A stretch of 37,940 nt of DNA from a virus: the IMG/VR virus record IMGVR_UViG_3300037189_003621, positions 1 through 37,940 of that record; one strand, written 5' to 3'. The notes beneath the pieces were generated by a model. The model did no database searches. It was not told where the DNA came from and worked only from the letters and a program-made list of their open reading frames with translations. Both the position numbers and the translations under genes were made by a program. Shown here piece after piece: positions 7,686 through 16,635 of this stretch; within the stretch, counting starts at the first letter, position 1; the number at the start of each line of letters is the position of its first letter.

Positions 7686-9191
7686 ATGGCTTACACCTCA
7701 CCCGGTGTTTACGTAACCGAAGGACCTTTTGCTACCGCCGTAGTGACCGGTCCTACCACCACTGCTACTGCCTTTTTAGGCACGTCTTCCCGTGGACCAA
7801 CTACACCAACCCTTGTTGATTCTTGGGGTACTTATAAATCACTTTTTGGTGAACTTTCAAGTGCATACGATCTAGGTTATGCCGTTTATCACTACTTTGC
7901 AAATGGTGGGCGTACTGCCTATGTTGCACGTGTTGCAGGTGCAGGTGCTTCTAGCGCAGCAGCAACCGTTGCGGGAACCTTCAGCAACAGTTCTGGAACT
8001 GTGTTTTCTGTTCGTGCAGCAAACGTTGGTACATGGGGTAACTCTTTAACCAGTGAAATCTCAAGTGGACTAGTTACAGGTTCAACACCTACTTTTAATA
8101 TTGTTGTTAAAAACAGTGGTACTGAAGTAGAACGTTGGAGTGAACTTAGTCTTGATCCTGACAATAATCGTTTTGTTAACAACGTTATCAATACGTACTC
8201 TACATATATCCGAACTTTCAACGTAGCCTCCCTTGCTGGTGCTAGTTACACAGTAACTAGCGCTACCGCTACATTGGCTACTGGTGCTAATGGAAGTGCT
8301 TTGACTGACGACACCGCCGGTGCTACGCAAACTGCGTGGTCCAGCGCATTGTCGGGTTTTGATTCCGTACAGGGTCAACTCCTTTTCAACCTTGTAGGTA
8401 AGTCAAACTCTACGATTGTCAACGGTGCAATTGCGTATGTTGAAGGACGTGGCAACTCGTTCTTAATTATTGATCCATTAGCAACTGCTACAACTAGCGC
8501 AGGCGCTTTAAGTGCCGTTGCCGGTTACACAATTTCATCTTACGCCGCTGTTTACTACCCAATGTTGAAGATGTCAAACCCTGCAACATCAGGAACTGCT
8601 GCACTTCGTGACACCTACCCCGGTGGTGCACTTGCTGGTCTTTACACTCGTGTAGACACAGAGCGTGGAGTTGCTAAGGCACCTGCTGGTTATGCATACG
8701 ACGTGCGTAACTGCTTTGGTCTTGTGAACTCATTCACTGAAGCAGAGATTGGTACGTTGTACAGTTCCAACATCAACACCCTTAAAGGTGTTCCCGGCGC
8801 TGGCGTTATTGTAAATGGTGCTCGCACCCTTAAGAAGACTGATATTACAAAGTATGTACCTGTTCGTCGTAGCCTTAATTACATTAAGTCTAATGCGGAA
8901 GCATTAACTCAATTTGCAGTATTTGAGCCAAACGGTGAGCGTTTGTGGTCTGACATCTCAGCCCGTCTTGCAAACTTCCTTTCAAACTTCTGGGCACAGG
9001 GTGGCTTGAAGGGGCGTAGTGCGGCTGAAGCCTATTACATCACATGTGACAGCACGAACAACACAAACGGCACTATGGAAGTTGGTGAAGTTCACGTAGA
9101 AATTGGCGTTGCACTTCAGGCACCTGCTGAATTTATCGTCATCTCCGTCACACAGTTTGTTGGCGGTAACCAAGTCAAAGAAACCTTTTAA
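7686..9191 (+). CDS. Contractile tail sheath protein
   Basis: A 501-residue protein with the hallmarks of a myovirus sheath: an N-terminal start of the type AYTSPGVYVTE, a Thr/Ala/Gly-rich variable domain in the middle, and a conserved C-terminal domain with a ...VRRSLNYI... region, a Trp-containing ARLANFLSNFWAQGGL helix and a terminal beta segment. The sheath surrounds the tube and contracts to drive it through the envelope. An AGGAG site lies 8 nt upstream. The tube gene follows after 10 nt, as in most contractile-tail operons. Confidence 0.95.
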   Translation: MAYTSPGVYVTEGPFATAVVTGPTTTATAFLGTSSRGPTTPTLVDSWGTYKSLFGELSSAYDLGYAVYHYFANGGRTAYVARVAGAGASSAAATVAGTFSNSSGTVFSVRAANVGTWGNSLTSEISSGLVTGSTPTFNIVVKNSGTEVERWSELSLDPDNNRFVNNVINTYSTYIRTFNVASLAGASYTVTSATATLATGANGSALTDDTAGATQTAWSSALSGFDSVQGQLLFNLVGKSNSTIVNGAIAYVEGRGNSFLIIDPLATATTSAGALSAVAGYTISSYAAVYYPMLKMSNPATSGTAALRDTYPGGALAGLYTRVDTERGVAKAPAGYAYDVRNCFGLVNSFTEAEIGTLYSSNINTLKGVPGAGVIVNGARTLKKTDITKYVPVRRSLNYIKSNAEALTQFAVFEPNGERLWSDISARLANFLSNFWAQGGLKGRSAAEAYYITCDSTNNTNGTMEVGEVHVEIGVALQAPAEFIVISVTQFVGGNQVKETF

Positions 9192-9201
9192 GGAGTAATA
9201 C

Positions 9202-9822
9202 ATGCCAATTGTAAGAACTGACCCAATTCGTAACTTTAAGTTTGAAGTTTCGTTTATCCCGCTAAATCAAAATAATGAAGGTGCTCCAAGCACCATTGGA
9301 CTTGGCGAATTTGCTCAAGGCATCAACAAACTTGGATTTGCTGCCATGTCAGGTTTGTCGGTACGTAACGAAATGATTCCTTACCGTGAAGGTGGAATGA
9401 ATACGCACCCACACAAAATGGTTGGACAGTCTGACTTTGATCCCGTGACATTCTCACGTGGTGTCATTGAAAAACAAGACCAACTGTGGAAGTGGCAACG
9501 CTTTATACACAACTGGCAGAGCGGCGTTCCCGGTAGCACCGGTGGCTCTGACTACCGTTGTGACGTTGTAGTTCGTGTTTATGACCACCCACACTCAAAC
9601 GCTTCTTATACAGATAGCGTAGAGGCAGGAAGTAAAACTACTTTCTCAGGCACACCAAAACTTGGTATGAAAATCTTCAACTGCTGGCCCGGCGCATACG
9701 CAATGGGTGGTCTTAACGCAGGTGACAATAACATCATGATTCAAGAACTAGTGTTACACAATGAGGGTTGGATTCTGGCTTGGACTCCAGAAGACATCGC
9801 CGCATTACCAGCCGCTAAGTAA
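9202..9822 (+). CDS. Tail tube protein
   Basis: A 206-residue protein of the T4 gp19-like tube family. Residues about 8-22 (DPIRNFKFEVSF) form the typical first strand, followed by a GLxxxxE-type segment (SGLSVRNEMIPYREGG, about 50-65) and a C-terminal strand pair ending in a hydrophobic helix near residues 174-200. It stacks as hexameric rings inside the sheath. Its position immediately after the sheath gene with a strong AAGGAG site is diagnostic. Confidence 0.92.
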   Translation: MPIVRTDPIRNFKFEVSFIPLNQNNEGAPSTIGLGEFAQGINKLGFAAMSGLSVRNEMIPYREGGMNTHPHKMVGQSDFDPVTFSRGVIEKQDQLWKWQRFIHNWQSGVPGSTGGSDYRCDVVVRVYDHPHSNASYTDSVEAGSKTTFSGTPKLGMKIFNCWPGAYAMGGLNAGDNNIMIQELVLHNEGWILAWTPEDIAALPAAK

Positions 9823-9843
9823 TTAAATAACTAGGAGTACAAC

Positions 9844-10629
9844 ATGTCAGATACAAGTGCGGCTAACGCTGCTATTGCCGACCCAGCCCCACGAATCAAT
9901 GATGCCCCTAACACCTCAGTAGAGTTGCTTAGGGGTATTTTTGACCCTGTAGAAGGGGAATGGCAAACCAACGCTTCAATCCGGGAACTTACTGGAGAAG
10001 ATGAAGAGGTTGTTGCTTCAGCATCCTCTAAGAAAGAACTGTCATACGCCGAACACATGTCCATCCTTTTGGAACGGTCTGTTCAAAGCATTGGCAACTT
10101 AAAGGTATCTGAGAACCCCGGGTTGATTGACAACCTTATGATTGGGGACCGTGACATGCTTTTCATTGGCACGGTAAAAGCCACCTACGGCAGAATGCGT
10201 GACTTAGAAGTAAGTTGCGGAAACTGCAATGCTACAAACTTTGTAACCCTTAATCTAGACGATGACTTTAAAGTAGAGCCACCTAAGCGTGATTTACGCA
10301 CCCCCATTGAGGTAACACTCAAGGATGGGTCAGTGGTAAAATTAAACTATCCGACAGGTGCGGATAGTTTGTACGTTGCAAAAAAGGCTAAAACCACGGC
10401 AGAACAAAATACGCTTATGTTGTCACGCTGTTCCACTTGGAACGGTAGCCCTCCAGAGAATACGGAAGCATGGGCAAAGAAGTTGAATCTAGGCGACAGA
10501 AACAAGTTGGTAAAGGCGCTAACCACTGACACACCGGGTCCAAAAATGGAAGAGGTGAAAACTCAGTGCGCCAAATGTGACGGAGACTTATTGATCTTGA
10601 TGGACTGGGTTTCACTTTTATTCGGTTAA
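9844..10629 (+). CDS. Tail assembly chaperone / gp26-like protein with two CxxC pairs
   Basis: A 261-residue protein located between tube and tape measure, where tail assembly chaperones and T4 gp26-like baseplate-hub proteins lie. It has an acidic IRELTGEDEE motif (about 46-55), helical middle, and two CxxC knuckles (C125/C128 and C242/C245) that could bind one zinc ion. It ends with MDWVSLLFG. A second reading frame continues for 48 codons past its stop and overlaps it by 29 nt, suggesting a longer recoded product. Which of the two families it belongs to is not settled by the sequence alone. Confidence 0.65.
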   Translation: MSDTSAANAAIADPAPRINDAPNTSVELLRGIFDPVEGEWQTNASIRELTGEDEEVVASASSKKELSYAEHMSILLERSVQSIGNLKVSENPGLIDNLMIGDRDMLFIGTVKATYGRMRDLEVSCGNCNATNFVTLNLDDDFKVEPPKRDLRTPIEVTLKDGSVVKLNYPTGADSLYVAKKAKTTAEQNTLMLSRCSTWNGSPPENTEAWAKKLNLGDRNKLVKALTTDTPGPKMEEVKTQCAKCDGDLLILMDWVSLLFG

Positions 10630-10771
10630 TTTACAAGTTACCTACTGGGAATACGAATCAATTGCTTCCATATATAAAGGCTTTGGGTTTAACGACTTGA
10701 AAAACATGTCCGTTAGACAAAGGGCATATTGGCATTCAATGGCTCATTGGCGAGCAAACAGTAGAGGTTAG
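10601..10771 (+). CDS. +1-frame extension of the tail assembly chaperone (probable recoding product)
   Basis: A frame offset by +1 (equivalently -2) from the upstream gene is open from 10601 to a TAG at 10769-10771. It has no ATG near its beginning; the first in-frame ATG is deep inside (10727) without a Shine-Dalgarno site. Its residues are rich in Trp, Tyr and Arg (WEYESIASIYKGF, MSVRQRAYW), which does not look like noise. Tail assembly chaperones are commonly made as a short form and a frameshifted long form. A plausible slip codon is CTT at 10615-10617 (to TTT in +1), 3 codons before the TAA, but I cannot fix the site. Confidence 0.6.
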   Translation, partial: WTGFHFYSVNLQVTYWEYESIASIYKGFGFNDLKNMSVRQRAYWHSMAHWRANSRG

Positions 10772-10773
10772 TT

Positions 10774-12204
10774 ATGGCTGAAAACGAAAAGCAAGTAGGC
10801 GGGAGTCCAATGGACCCCGGTGCAACCGCTGATGTAGGTAAGTCGCCGGGTATCGGCACGGTCAACGTAAACTCACGCACTGCTATTGATTCTTCTGCTT
10901 TTAAAGAACTTAACTCTGAGTTTAAAAAGTTAAATACTTTTGTAACAAAGTTTCAGGCAGACCTTCCTAAACTTATTGAAGGCACCAAGAAATGGGCATC
11001 TGAACTTAACAAAGTTGCTAAGGGCATGTCTGCTGCTTCTAAAGGTGGAGCCGGTGGTGGAAGTTACTTCCCCGATGCGGGGTCTGCTACCAACGTAAAC
11101 TCTGGAAACAGTTACAACGTTAGCAAAACTGTAAACGTCTACCAAGGCGGTGGCGGTGGCGGTGGAGAACCAGCACCCCCCACCAAGGCTCAAATGAAAA
11201 GTGCAACATGGGGTGCTATTAAAGACCTAGCAGGCTCCGCTATAAATGCAATGGATGCTCGTGCTGCACGTGGGGCTTCTTATAGCCTTGGTGCTGATCG
11301 CATGAACATGATGTACCAGCAGATGTCTGGTTTGTCTCAAAACCAAACGTACCATACGTACAGAGAACCACTTCAAAAATACAAACTTGGTATGGGTGGT
11401 ATTAACGAACTCCTTAACCTTCAAGCCACTACTGGTCTAAACGCTCAACGTCAAGCAGGTTCTGTTGAGGCTATGCGAGCATCTTCTGGATTTCAATACA
11501 GCACGTCTGATATAGCCGCACAGACACGGGCACTTGGTTCGGCGCAATCCAGTAACCAAATGTTTATGATGCTTGGTACTGGTATGTATGGAGTTGGTGG
11601 TAAACAACGCACCCAACAGGAAGTTTACCAAGACGTTATTAAACGCACTGGTTTAACTAATGACAAAATGTTAAAAGGGGCGTTTCAACAGGGTTCTATG
11701 ACCCGTGAACGTTTGCGCCAATCAGGAGTACCTGAAGATCAGATTGACTCTATCCTTCAATACGCACAGCAAAATGTTGCCTACCAAAAAAAGGGTGGCA
11801 AAGGGTTCTATGACCCGGGTAACAAAGAACAGCGTTCTTTTATGGGCGTTGAAAAAAACCAATACGCTACACAATTTGAAGAAACAGAACGTGTAAAAGG
11901 TAACAAAGAAGAAAACTTCTACAAACGTCAGAACGATAACTTTGCTGCTGCGGAACGTAACACGCAATCTATTGAAAAACTAACAACTAAAATAGAAGAA
12001 CTTACTTCTAGTTTAATTGGTGCAAACATTGCCACTAAACCGGGGCGTAGTTTCTTGGGCAGTGTTACCAAGTGGGGTAAGAAGATTGCTGGCGCAGGCA
12101 TGATGGCTGCCGGTGCGGGGTTAATTCCTTTTACTGGTGGCACAAGTGCTACTGCATTTACTGCGGGGGCACTTCTTTATTCAAGTGGTGACGGACCTCC
12201 TTAA
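10774..12204 (+). CDS. Tape measure protein, N-terminal part (ends at in-frame TAA)
   Basis: A 476-residue protein: N-terminal helical/coiled region (about 35-90), a Gly-rich hinge with seven consecutive Gly near residue 125-132, long Gln/Ala-rich helices with little secondary-structure interruption, a coiled segment around 385-420, then a hydrophobic Gly/Ala segment (about 435-470) that could insert in a membrane. This is typical of tape measures, which set tail length and help DNA pass the membrane. It ends GDGPP then TAA, but the same frame continues open for 441 more codons with a Gly-rich linker and enzyme domains. AGAGGT precedes ATG 10774. Confidence 0.75.
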   Translation: MAENEKQVGGSPMDPGATADVGKSPGIGTVNVNSRTAIDSSAFKELNSEFKKLNTFVTKFQADLPKLIEGTKKWASELNKVAKGMSAASKGGAGGGSYFPDAGSATNVNSGNSYNVSKTVNVYQGGGGGGGEPAPPTKAQMKSATWGAIKDLAGSAINAMDARAARGASYSLGADRMNMMYQQMSGLSQNQTYHTYREPLQKYKLGMGGINELLNLQATTGLNAQRQAGSVEAMRASSGFQYSTSDIAAQTRALGSAQSSNQMFMMLGTGMYGVGGKQRTQQEVYQDVIKRTGLTNDKMLKGAFQQGSMTRERLRQSGVPEDQIDSILQYAQQNVAYQKKGGKGFYDPGNKEQRSFMGVEKNQYATQFEETERVKGNKEENFYKRQNDNFAAAERNTQSIEKLTTKIEELTSSLIGANIATKPGRSFLGSVTKWGKKIAGAGMMAAGAGLIPFTGGTSATAFTAGALLYSSGDGPP

Positions 12205-13530
12205 GGTGGGGGTAAGGGTGGACCTAATAACTCCAAAGTAACTACGTCAGGTTCACAAGCACCTAACGTTAAAAAGAGTGCAGGAGCACTTAGCCAACTA
12301 AACTCTCGCTTTGCACAAAAAGTGCAGGCAATGCTAGAAGAAAACCCTCGCCTTTACATTGGTAATGGTCTTCGTTCGTCTGCCCAACAAAAAGCAATGT
12401 TCCTTGACCGTTATAAACCTACTAACCAACAGACAGATTTAAAATGGAACGGTACTTATTGGAAGCACGTTAAGGGTGCCGCTGCTGCTCCTCCGGGAAT
12501 GTCTATGCACGAAATTGGACTTGCAGCAGACTTAGGACCAGAATCTGAATTTCCTTGGATTGTAGAAAACGCTGCAAGGTTTGGGCTTCGCCACTTCGCA
12601 GATGTAAACAACGAACCATGGCACGTTCAACCTGTAGAACTTCCGGGGAGCCGTCGTGAGTACGAAGCCGCTGGTGCTCCTTGGGGAACTAAGGGTGAGA
12701 AGTTTGACCCTAACTCCATCATCATTGGAGGAGCCGCTTCTGCACTTGTTGAATCTGCCCCCGGTTCAGGTGGAAGTAGCAAAGGGTTTAAATGGTCTGG
12801 CATGAACATGGGCGAAATCTTGGATACAAGTGCTCATAACGCCGCTTTTGGAACATCCTCTGGAGGTAGTAAAGGTTCTACACGTCGTGGTAGCGCTGGT
12901 ACTGGTTCTACAAAAGGCAAGACACTGGGTGGCATTGAAGTTGCCCGTATCTTCTATAACGCAGGGTTCCGTGGGGCTGACCTTGTAAAAGCAGTTGCCA
13001 TTGCACAACGTGAGTCTAGGTTCAACACGGGAGCCTATAACCCTGACGTTACAACAAAAGATAAGTCTTTTGGTTTGATGCAAATCAACATGATTGGAAA
13101 CTTAGGACCTGCACGTCGTAAACAGTTCGGCATTAAGTCCGACGAGGAATTGCTTGATCCTAACGTAAACGCTCGGGCTGCTTACGCTATCTACAAATCA
13201 AGTAATAAGTCATTCCATGCTTGGGGTGAGTACAAGGGCATGGATTCATCTGCACATACAAACTCAGCCGCTGCTGCTAAATACGTAAAATCGGCAGGGT
13301 ATAGCACAACAGGTGACCCTGTAAAAGTAAACAGTGCTGGAGCAGGCGCTCCAATTGCTATGGGTGGTGGAACCACGATGGTTGGTGGAGCCTCTTATAA
13401 TATTACTGTTGCTCCTAATATTTCTTTACAAGGTGGAGCCGGTGGAACATATGACCTTCCAAAACTTGCACGAGATGTAGCCACTTTAATGGAACGTGAA
13501 ATTCGCCTAACTATGCTAAGGACTACATAA
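12205..13530 (+). CDS. Tail lysin: M15 peptidase plus lytic transglycosylase (continuation of the tape measure frame)
   Basis: In the same frame as the tape measure and open directly after its TAA. The first ATG is 12322, but domain sequence begins about 20 codons earlier, so a start there would clip the fold. Counting from ATG 12322, S61-x-H63-x2-G66-x-A68-x-D70 and E98-x2-H101 are the M15 (VanY-type) zinc-peptidase motifs. A Ser/Gly linker (about 145-200) follows, then an SLT-type transglycosylase with catalytic E230 in AIAQRESRF and SFGLMQIN at 248-255. The two activities would cut peptide stems and glycan strands of peptidoglycan during DNA entry. The C-terminus resembles a tape-measure end segment. 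Confidence 0.8.
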   Translation, partial: GGGKGGPNNSKVTTSGSQAPNVKKSAGALSQLNSRFAQKVQAMLEENPRLYIGNGLRSSAQQKAMFLDRYKPTNQQTDLKWNGTYWKHVKGAAAAPPGMSMHEIGLAADLGPESEFPWIVENAARFGLRHFADVNNEPWHVQPVELPGSRREYEAAGAPWGTKGEKFDPNSIIIGGAASALVESAPGSGGSSKGFKWSGMNMGEILDTSAHNAAFGTSSGGSKGSTRRGSAGTGSTKGKTLGGIEVARIFYNAGFRGADLVKAVAIAQRESRFNTGAYNPDVTTKDKSFGLMQINMIGNLGPARRKQFGIKSDEELLDPNVNARAAYAIYKSSNKSFHAWGEYKGMDSSAHTNSAAAAKYVKSAGYSTTGDPVKVNSAGAGAPIAMGGGTTMVGGASYNITVAPNISLQGGAGGTYDLPKLARDVATLMEREIRLTMLRTT

Positions 13531-15206
13531 TGGGTTACGCAACAAACCAATTTGAAAACTTTACAAACTACGAAGGTCCTACTAAAGACCTTAAACGTAC
13601 TGTAGACGATAACCCTAACTTCATATATCCAGACTCTCGTGTACCTGACATCTATAACCCTATTACAGGTAACTCTAATAAAAGGTATACCGTTGACACT
13701 CGGTTCCAACGAGGGTTTATTCGTGGCATCTATCCTGCCGTACTTGGTGGTACATCTAACCCATCGGCAGCAAAAGTAAAACAACGTCGTCTTTTCTTTC
13801 AGTTTAACCCTGCAACCATAGACCGTAGTGTGGCAATGAATGGCGAAACTATGATGCCACTGCTTCAAGACGCTGCTCAGATGTTTCAACCAATCAACGG
13901 TAACGCTCAGTTTAGTTTTGAATTGTTGTTTGACAGACAGGCAGAAGTTGTCATGTCGGAATACCGTAACAATGATGGAAACTTAGTTACAGGAGCCACC
14001 TTGTCAGGGTCCCTTGATAACTATGGCGCTAACTGGCAACAATCAAACGTTTCTGACCTAGGTGTACTTGCCGATCTCTATGTCTTGGACTCAATTATTG
14101 GGCAGTCTATTACTCCGGATATGACATCGTTCTTAAAAGACTATTGGAATTACGTAGACAAAGCAGTAACTTCTTACAACTCTAGGACTGGAGGTGCTTC
14201 TGCTACTGGGTTTGATGCAGCATCTTTTGAAAAAGACGCATCAGTTAACTATGGCAACTCTGCGTTCTTAAGTCCATTACCTATCCGCATTGTGTTCTCT
14301 TCTTTGTTTATGGTTGAAGGTTTTGTTACTGCAAGCAGTGTGCAGTTTATGAAGTTTACAAAGAACTATGTGCCCACCGTGTGCCGTGTGGCCCTTGACG
14401 TTAAGGCACTGTATATTGGATTTGCACGAGAAAAGTCTTACCTTACAGACACAATTGCAAAAGGAATTGCAGACGAAGTTGCTCAACAAAATGAGGCACA
14501 GGCTGTTGTTCAAACTGCTACTACATTCTCAAAAGATGCTATTAGGTTTAAATATGGCATTACAAGTTTATGGAAACGACCTGAAAACTTGCAGGGTATC
14601 TCTTATGATTCTACTTTTTCTACTTTTTCTAATTTCTTTTCAGCAAGTGGATACAATGACAACCTCTTGACATTTGAAGGACCTGTAGATAGTTATGTAG
14701 TTAAGTCGCTTAGTGAAGAAGTAAAAAAAGGTGCTGTTTGGAGTTTTGCAAGTGCTCTTCAAATATTTGAATATGCTGCTGATATTGAAGCAAATGATAT
14801 TCCAAAAGAAAATGGATGGTACGGTAAAAAGATATTCCAATCTTTCATAAACTTTGATGACTTAGGAAAAAGTTCAGTAACTGGAAGTCCTTTTAATATA
14901 ACCAATGAAAAAATGGCAAACGAAACTAACAAAAAAACTAGTTCAACTAGCCCAAGCCAACATGTTTGGAGGGCTATTGGGAAGCCAAACGTAAAAACAA
15001 TTGGTGCTAACTCTATAATTTTATTTAAAATAAAACACAGTATTACAACAAGTGTTAACGTTCAAGGAACTATTACCCCTATTACGTCATATGTTGAAGA
15101 TGACTTTACGCTAATTGCCAATAGCACATCTGCATGGGAAAACTGGGTTGGAAGACAACCAACATGGCTCCTTCCAAAAACAACCCTTACAGGAGCGTAC
15201 CAATGA
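13530..15206 (+). CDS. Baseplate / tube-initiator-like protein
   Basis: A 558-residue protein. Residues about 85-125 contain an LFFQFNPATIDRS segment like those of contractile-injection-system tube/baseplate adaptor proteins (the CIS-tube type N-domain). The rest is Ser/Asn-rich with beta segments and no enzymatic motif. It is translationally coupled on both sides: its ATG overlaps the lysin stop (TAATG) and its TGA overlaps the next ATG. The position between lysin and a LysM-sized protein matches the baseplate adaptor that joins the tube to the hub. The family call is from motif resemblance only. Confidence 0.55.
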   Translation: MGYATNQFENFTNYEGPTKDLKRTVDDNPNFIYPDSRVPDIYNPITGNSNKRYTVDTRFQRGFIRGIYPAVLGGTSNPSAAKVKQRRLFFQFNPATIDRSVAMNGETMMPLLQDAAQMFQPINGNAQFSFELLFDRQAEVVMSEYRNNDGNLVTGATLSGSLDNYGANWQQSNVSDLGVLADLYVLDSIIGQSITPDMTSFLKDYWNYVDKAVTSYNSRTGGASATGFDAASFEKDASVNYGNSAFLSPLPIRIVFSSLFMVEGFVTASSVQFMKFTKNYVPTVCRVALDVKALYIGFAREKSYLTDTIAKGIADEVAQQNEAQAVVQTATTFSKDAIRFKYGITSLWKRPENLQGISYDSTFSTFSNFFSASGYNDNLLTFEGPVDSYVVKSLSEEVKKGAVWSFASALQIFEYAADIEANDIPKENGWYGKKIFQSFINFDDLGKSSVTGSPFNITNEKMANETNKKTSSTSPSQHVWRAIGKPNVKTIGANSIILFKIKHSITTSVNVQGTITPITSYVEDDFTLIANSTSAWENWVGRQPTWLLPKTTLTGAYQ

Positions 15207-15460
15207 TAATTAAAGGTTCACGGTACACGCAATCTTCAGAAACACGTAATGATGAGACTGCATATGTGGCTGATGCTTCTACGTTTAAGGTAGGAAGTTA
15301 CTTTACAATTATTGCAGAAGACGGGGACTCATTTGAGTTTCTAGCGGCACGACACCTTAACAGTCCTCAGATGTACTGGAAACTTGCTGACATCAACACC
15401 CATGTGCCTTTCCCTGACTTTATTGAAGCCGGAACTTCAATCAGAATTCCTTTAGCATGA
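15203..15460 (+). CDS. Small LysM-like / gp53-like baseplate protein
   Basis: An 85-residue protein starting at ATG 15203, which overlaps the upstream TGA and has an AGGAGCG site 5-6 nt before it; a longer frame from 15134 has no ribosome-binding site and is rejected. The C-terminal half has the pattern LAARHLNSPQMYWKLADIN followed by PDFIEAGTSIRIP, typical of the LysM-like fold in P2 gpX and T4 gp53-type baseplate proteins. It probably links wedge and hub. The stop overlaps the next gene by 4 nt. Confidence 0.65.
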   Translation: MIIKGSRYTQSSETRNDETAYVADASTFKVGSYFTIIAEDGDSFEFLAARHLNSPQMYWKLADINTHVPFPDFIEAGTSIRIPLA

Positions 15461-16635
15461 TCTTTAAAAGTTCTTCTCAGTTATCCCCAAACGTTAGTGT
15501 TTCTATTGACAACACTCCCGTGGATTACTTGAGCCTGCAACGAATTACGGTGGAACTAAAAGAAAACATGCACGACATGGTTATTTTAGATTTTGCAGGT
15601 TTAGACCCAGAAACCATGCACTTGTTCATTGACTCTGCGGTAACCCTTAATATCTCAATGCCGTTAGAAGCAACTAATGAATACACGTTTCATGGTTACG
15701 TTATTTACTTAGAACCTTTTTCATCTACCAAAATGGGAACAGCAAACGGAAGCCCATTCCAGTTAACTCGTGTCTTTTGTCTAGGACCTAGTTACCGAAT
15801 GAAGGGTTTGAAATCTAGCGTCCATGAGAATAAAACACTGGCAGAGATTGCTACGGAACTTGCGGCTAAGTACAAGTTCTCCCTGTCTGTACCTAACGAT
15901 ACATACCGTTTCCCACGTTTAGTTCAAAGTGCAGAATCCGATTGGTCATTCTTAGTTAAAGCCTCCAACCGCCTTGGCTATAACTTAATGGTGACTGGTT
16001 CCCACATACATATTTGGGACCCTTATATGTCCATAGCCCGTAATTCTTCATATAGCGTGTTGTACACCATACGAGGAACTAAGGGAGATGTTCGCCCTTT
16101 ACCGGGGCAAATCCTTAAGTTTGATGGACGTATTGGTAACGTGTCGCCTGATGGTGCAAGATCTACAGACACTATCCATACCTTAGACAGCAACGGAAAT
16201 ATCCTGTCAGTAGGTAACTTAAATTCCCAAGATACATCTAGTTTGGGAACACCTGTTCAGTCTGCATTTACAAACGTTTTAAACTGGAACGCTGATTCAT
16301 ATGAGACTGCTAACAAACTAGTTGAAGGCGTGCTACGTCGTAAGTTTCCAATGACTGCTTCAGTTGACGTAGTTGCCGACCCCAGCATTACTCCCGGTGG
16401 TATCGTAAACATTAAAGAATACAATGCACAGTTTGATGGTTATTGGTATGTCCGTGGGGTGCGCCATGAACTTACTCAGCACGTTATGGCAACCTATTTA
16501 GACCTTGCAAAAGACTCTCTTGATGGTATTCAAACCAGTCCAATTAACATGGAACCTTTTAAAACACCACCAGAAACTGCTTTAATCCACGGGGATTGGG
16601 TATCTACAAAGGACATGATAAATGTATACTCCTGA
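15457..16635 (+). CDS. Baseplate hub protein (gpD / gp27-like)
   Basis: A 392-residue protein with a late-control-D-like organisation: an N-terminal beta barrel, a middle segment around residues 125-190 (LAEIATELAAKY, then SDWSFLVKASNRLGYNL), and a C-terminal barrel with PGGIVNIKEYNAQFDGYWYVRGVRH. The SDWxFLxxxAxxxGY pattern is the common signature of gpD/VgrG-type hubs. It forms the ring on which the spike sits. It starts with ATGA overlap of the previous stop and overlaps the spike gene by 14 nt, consistent with hub-spike coexpression. Confidence 0.8.
   Translation: MIFKSSSQLSPNVSVSIDNTPVDYLSLQRITVELKENMHDMVILDFAGLDPETMHLFIDSAVTLNISMPLEATNEYTFHGYVIYLEPFSSTKMGTANGSPFQLTRVFCLGPSYRMKGLKSSVHENKTLAEIATELAAKYKFSLSVPNDTYRFPRLVQSAESDWSFLVKASNRLGYNLMVTGSHIHIWDPYMSIARNSSYSVLYTIRGTKGDVRPLPGQILKFDGRIGNVSPDGARSTDTIHTLDSNGNILSVGNLNSQDTSSLGTPVQSAFTNVLNWNADSYETANKLVEGVLRRKFPMTASVDVVADPSITPGGIVNIKEYNAQFDGYWYVRGVRHELTQHVMATYLDLAKDSLDGIQTSPINMEPFKTPPETALIHGDWVSTKDMINVYS

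Noticed and set aside
12202-12204. TAA reassigned to an amino acid across the genome
   Set aside because: TAA ends many other genes here with proper overlaps (for example the TAATG junctions), so only this stop is anomalous.
13395-13889. 164-codon open frame on the minus strand
   Set aside because: Fully overlaps two strong plus-strand genes, no start signal, and composition looks like a shadow frame.
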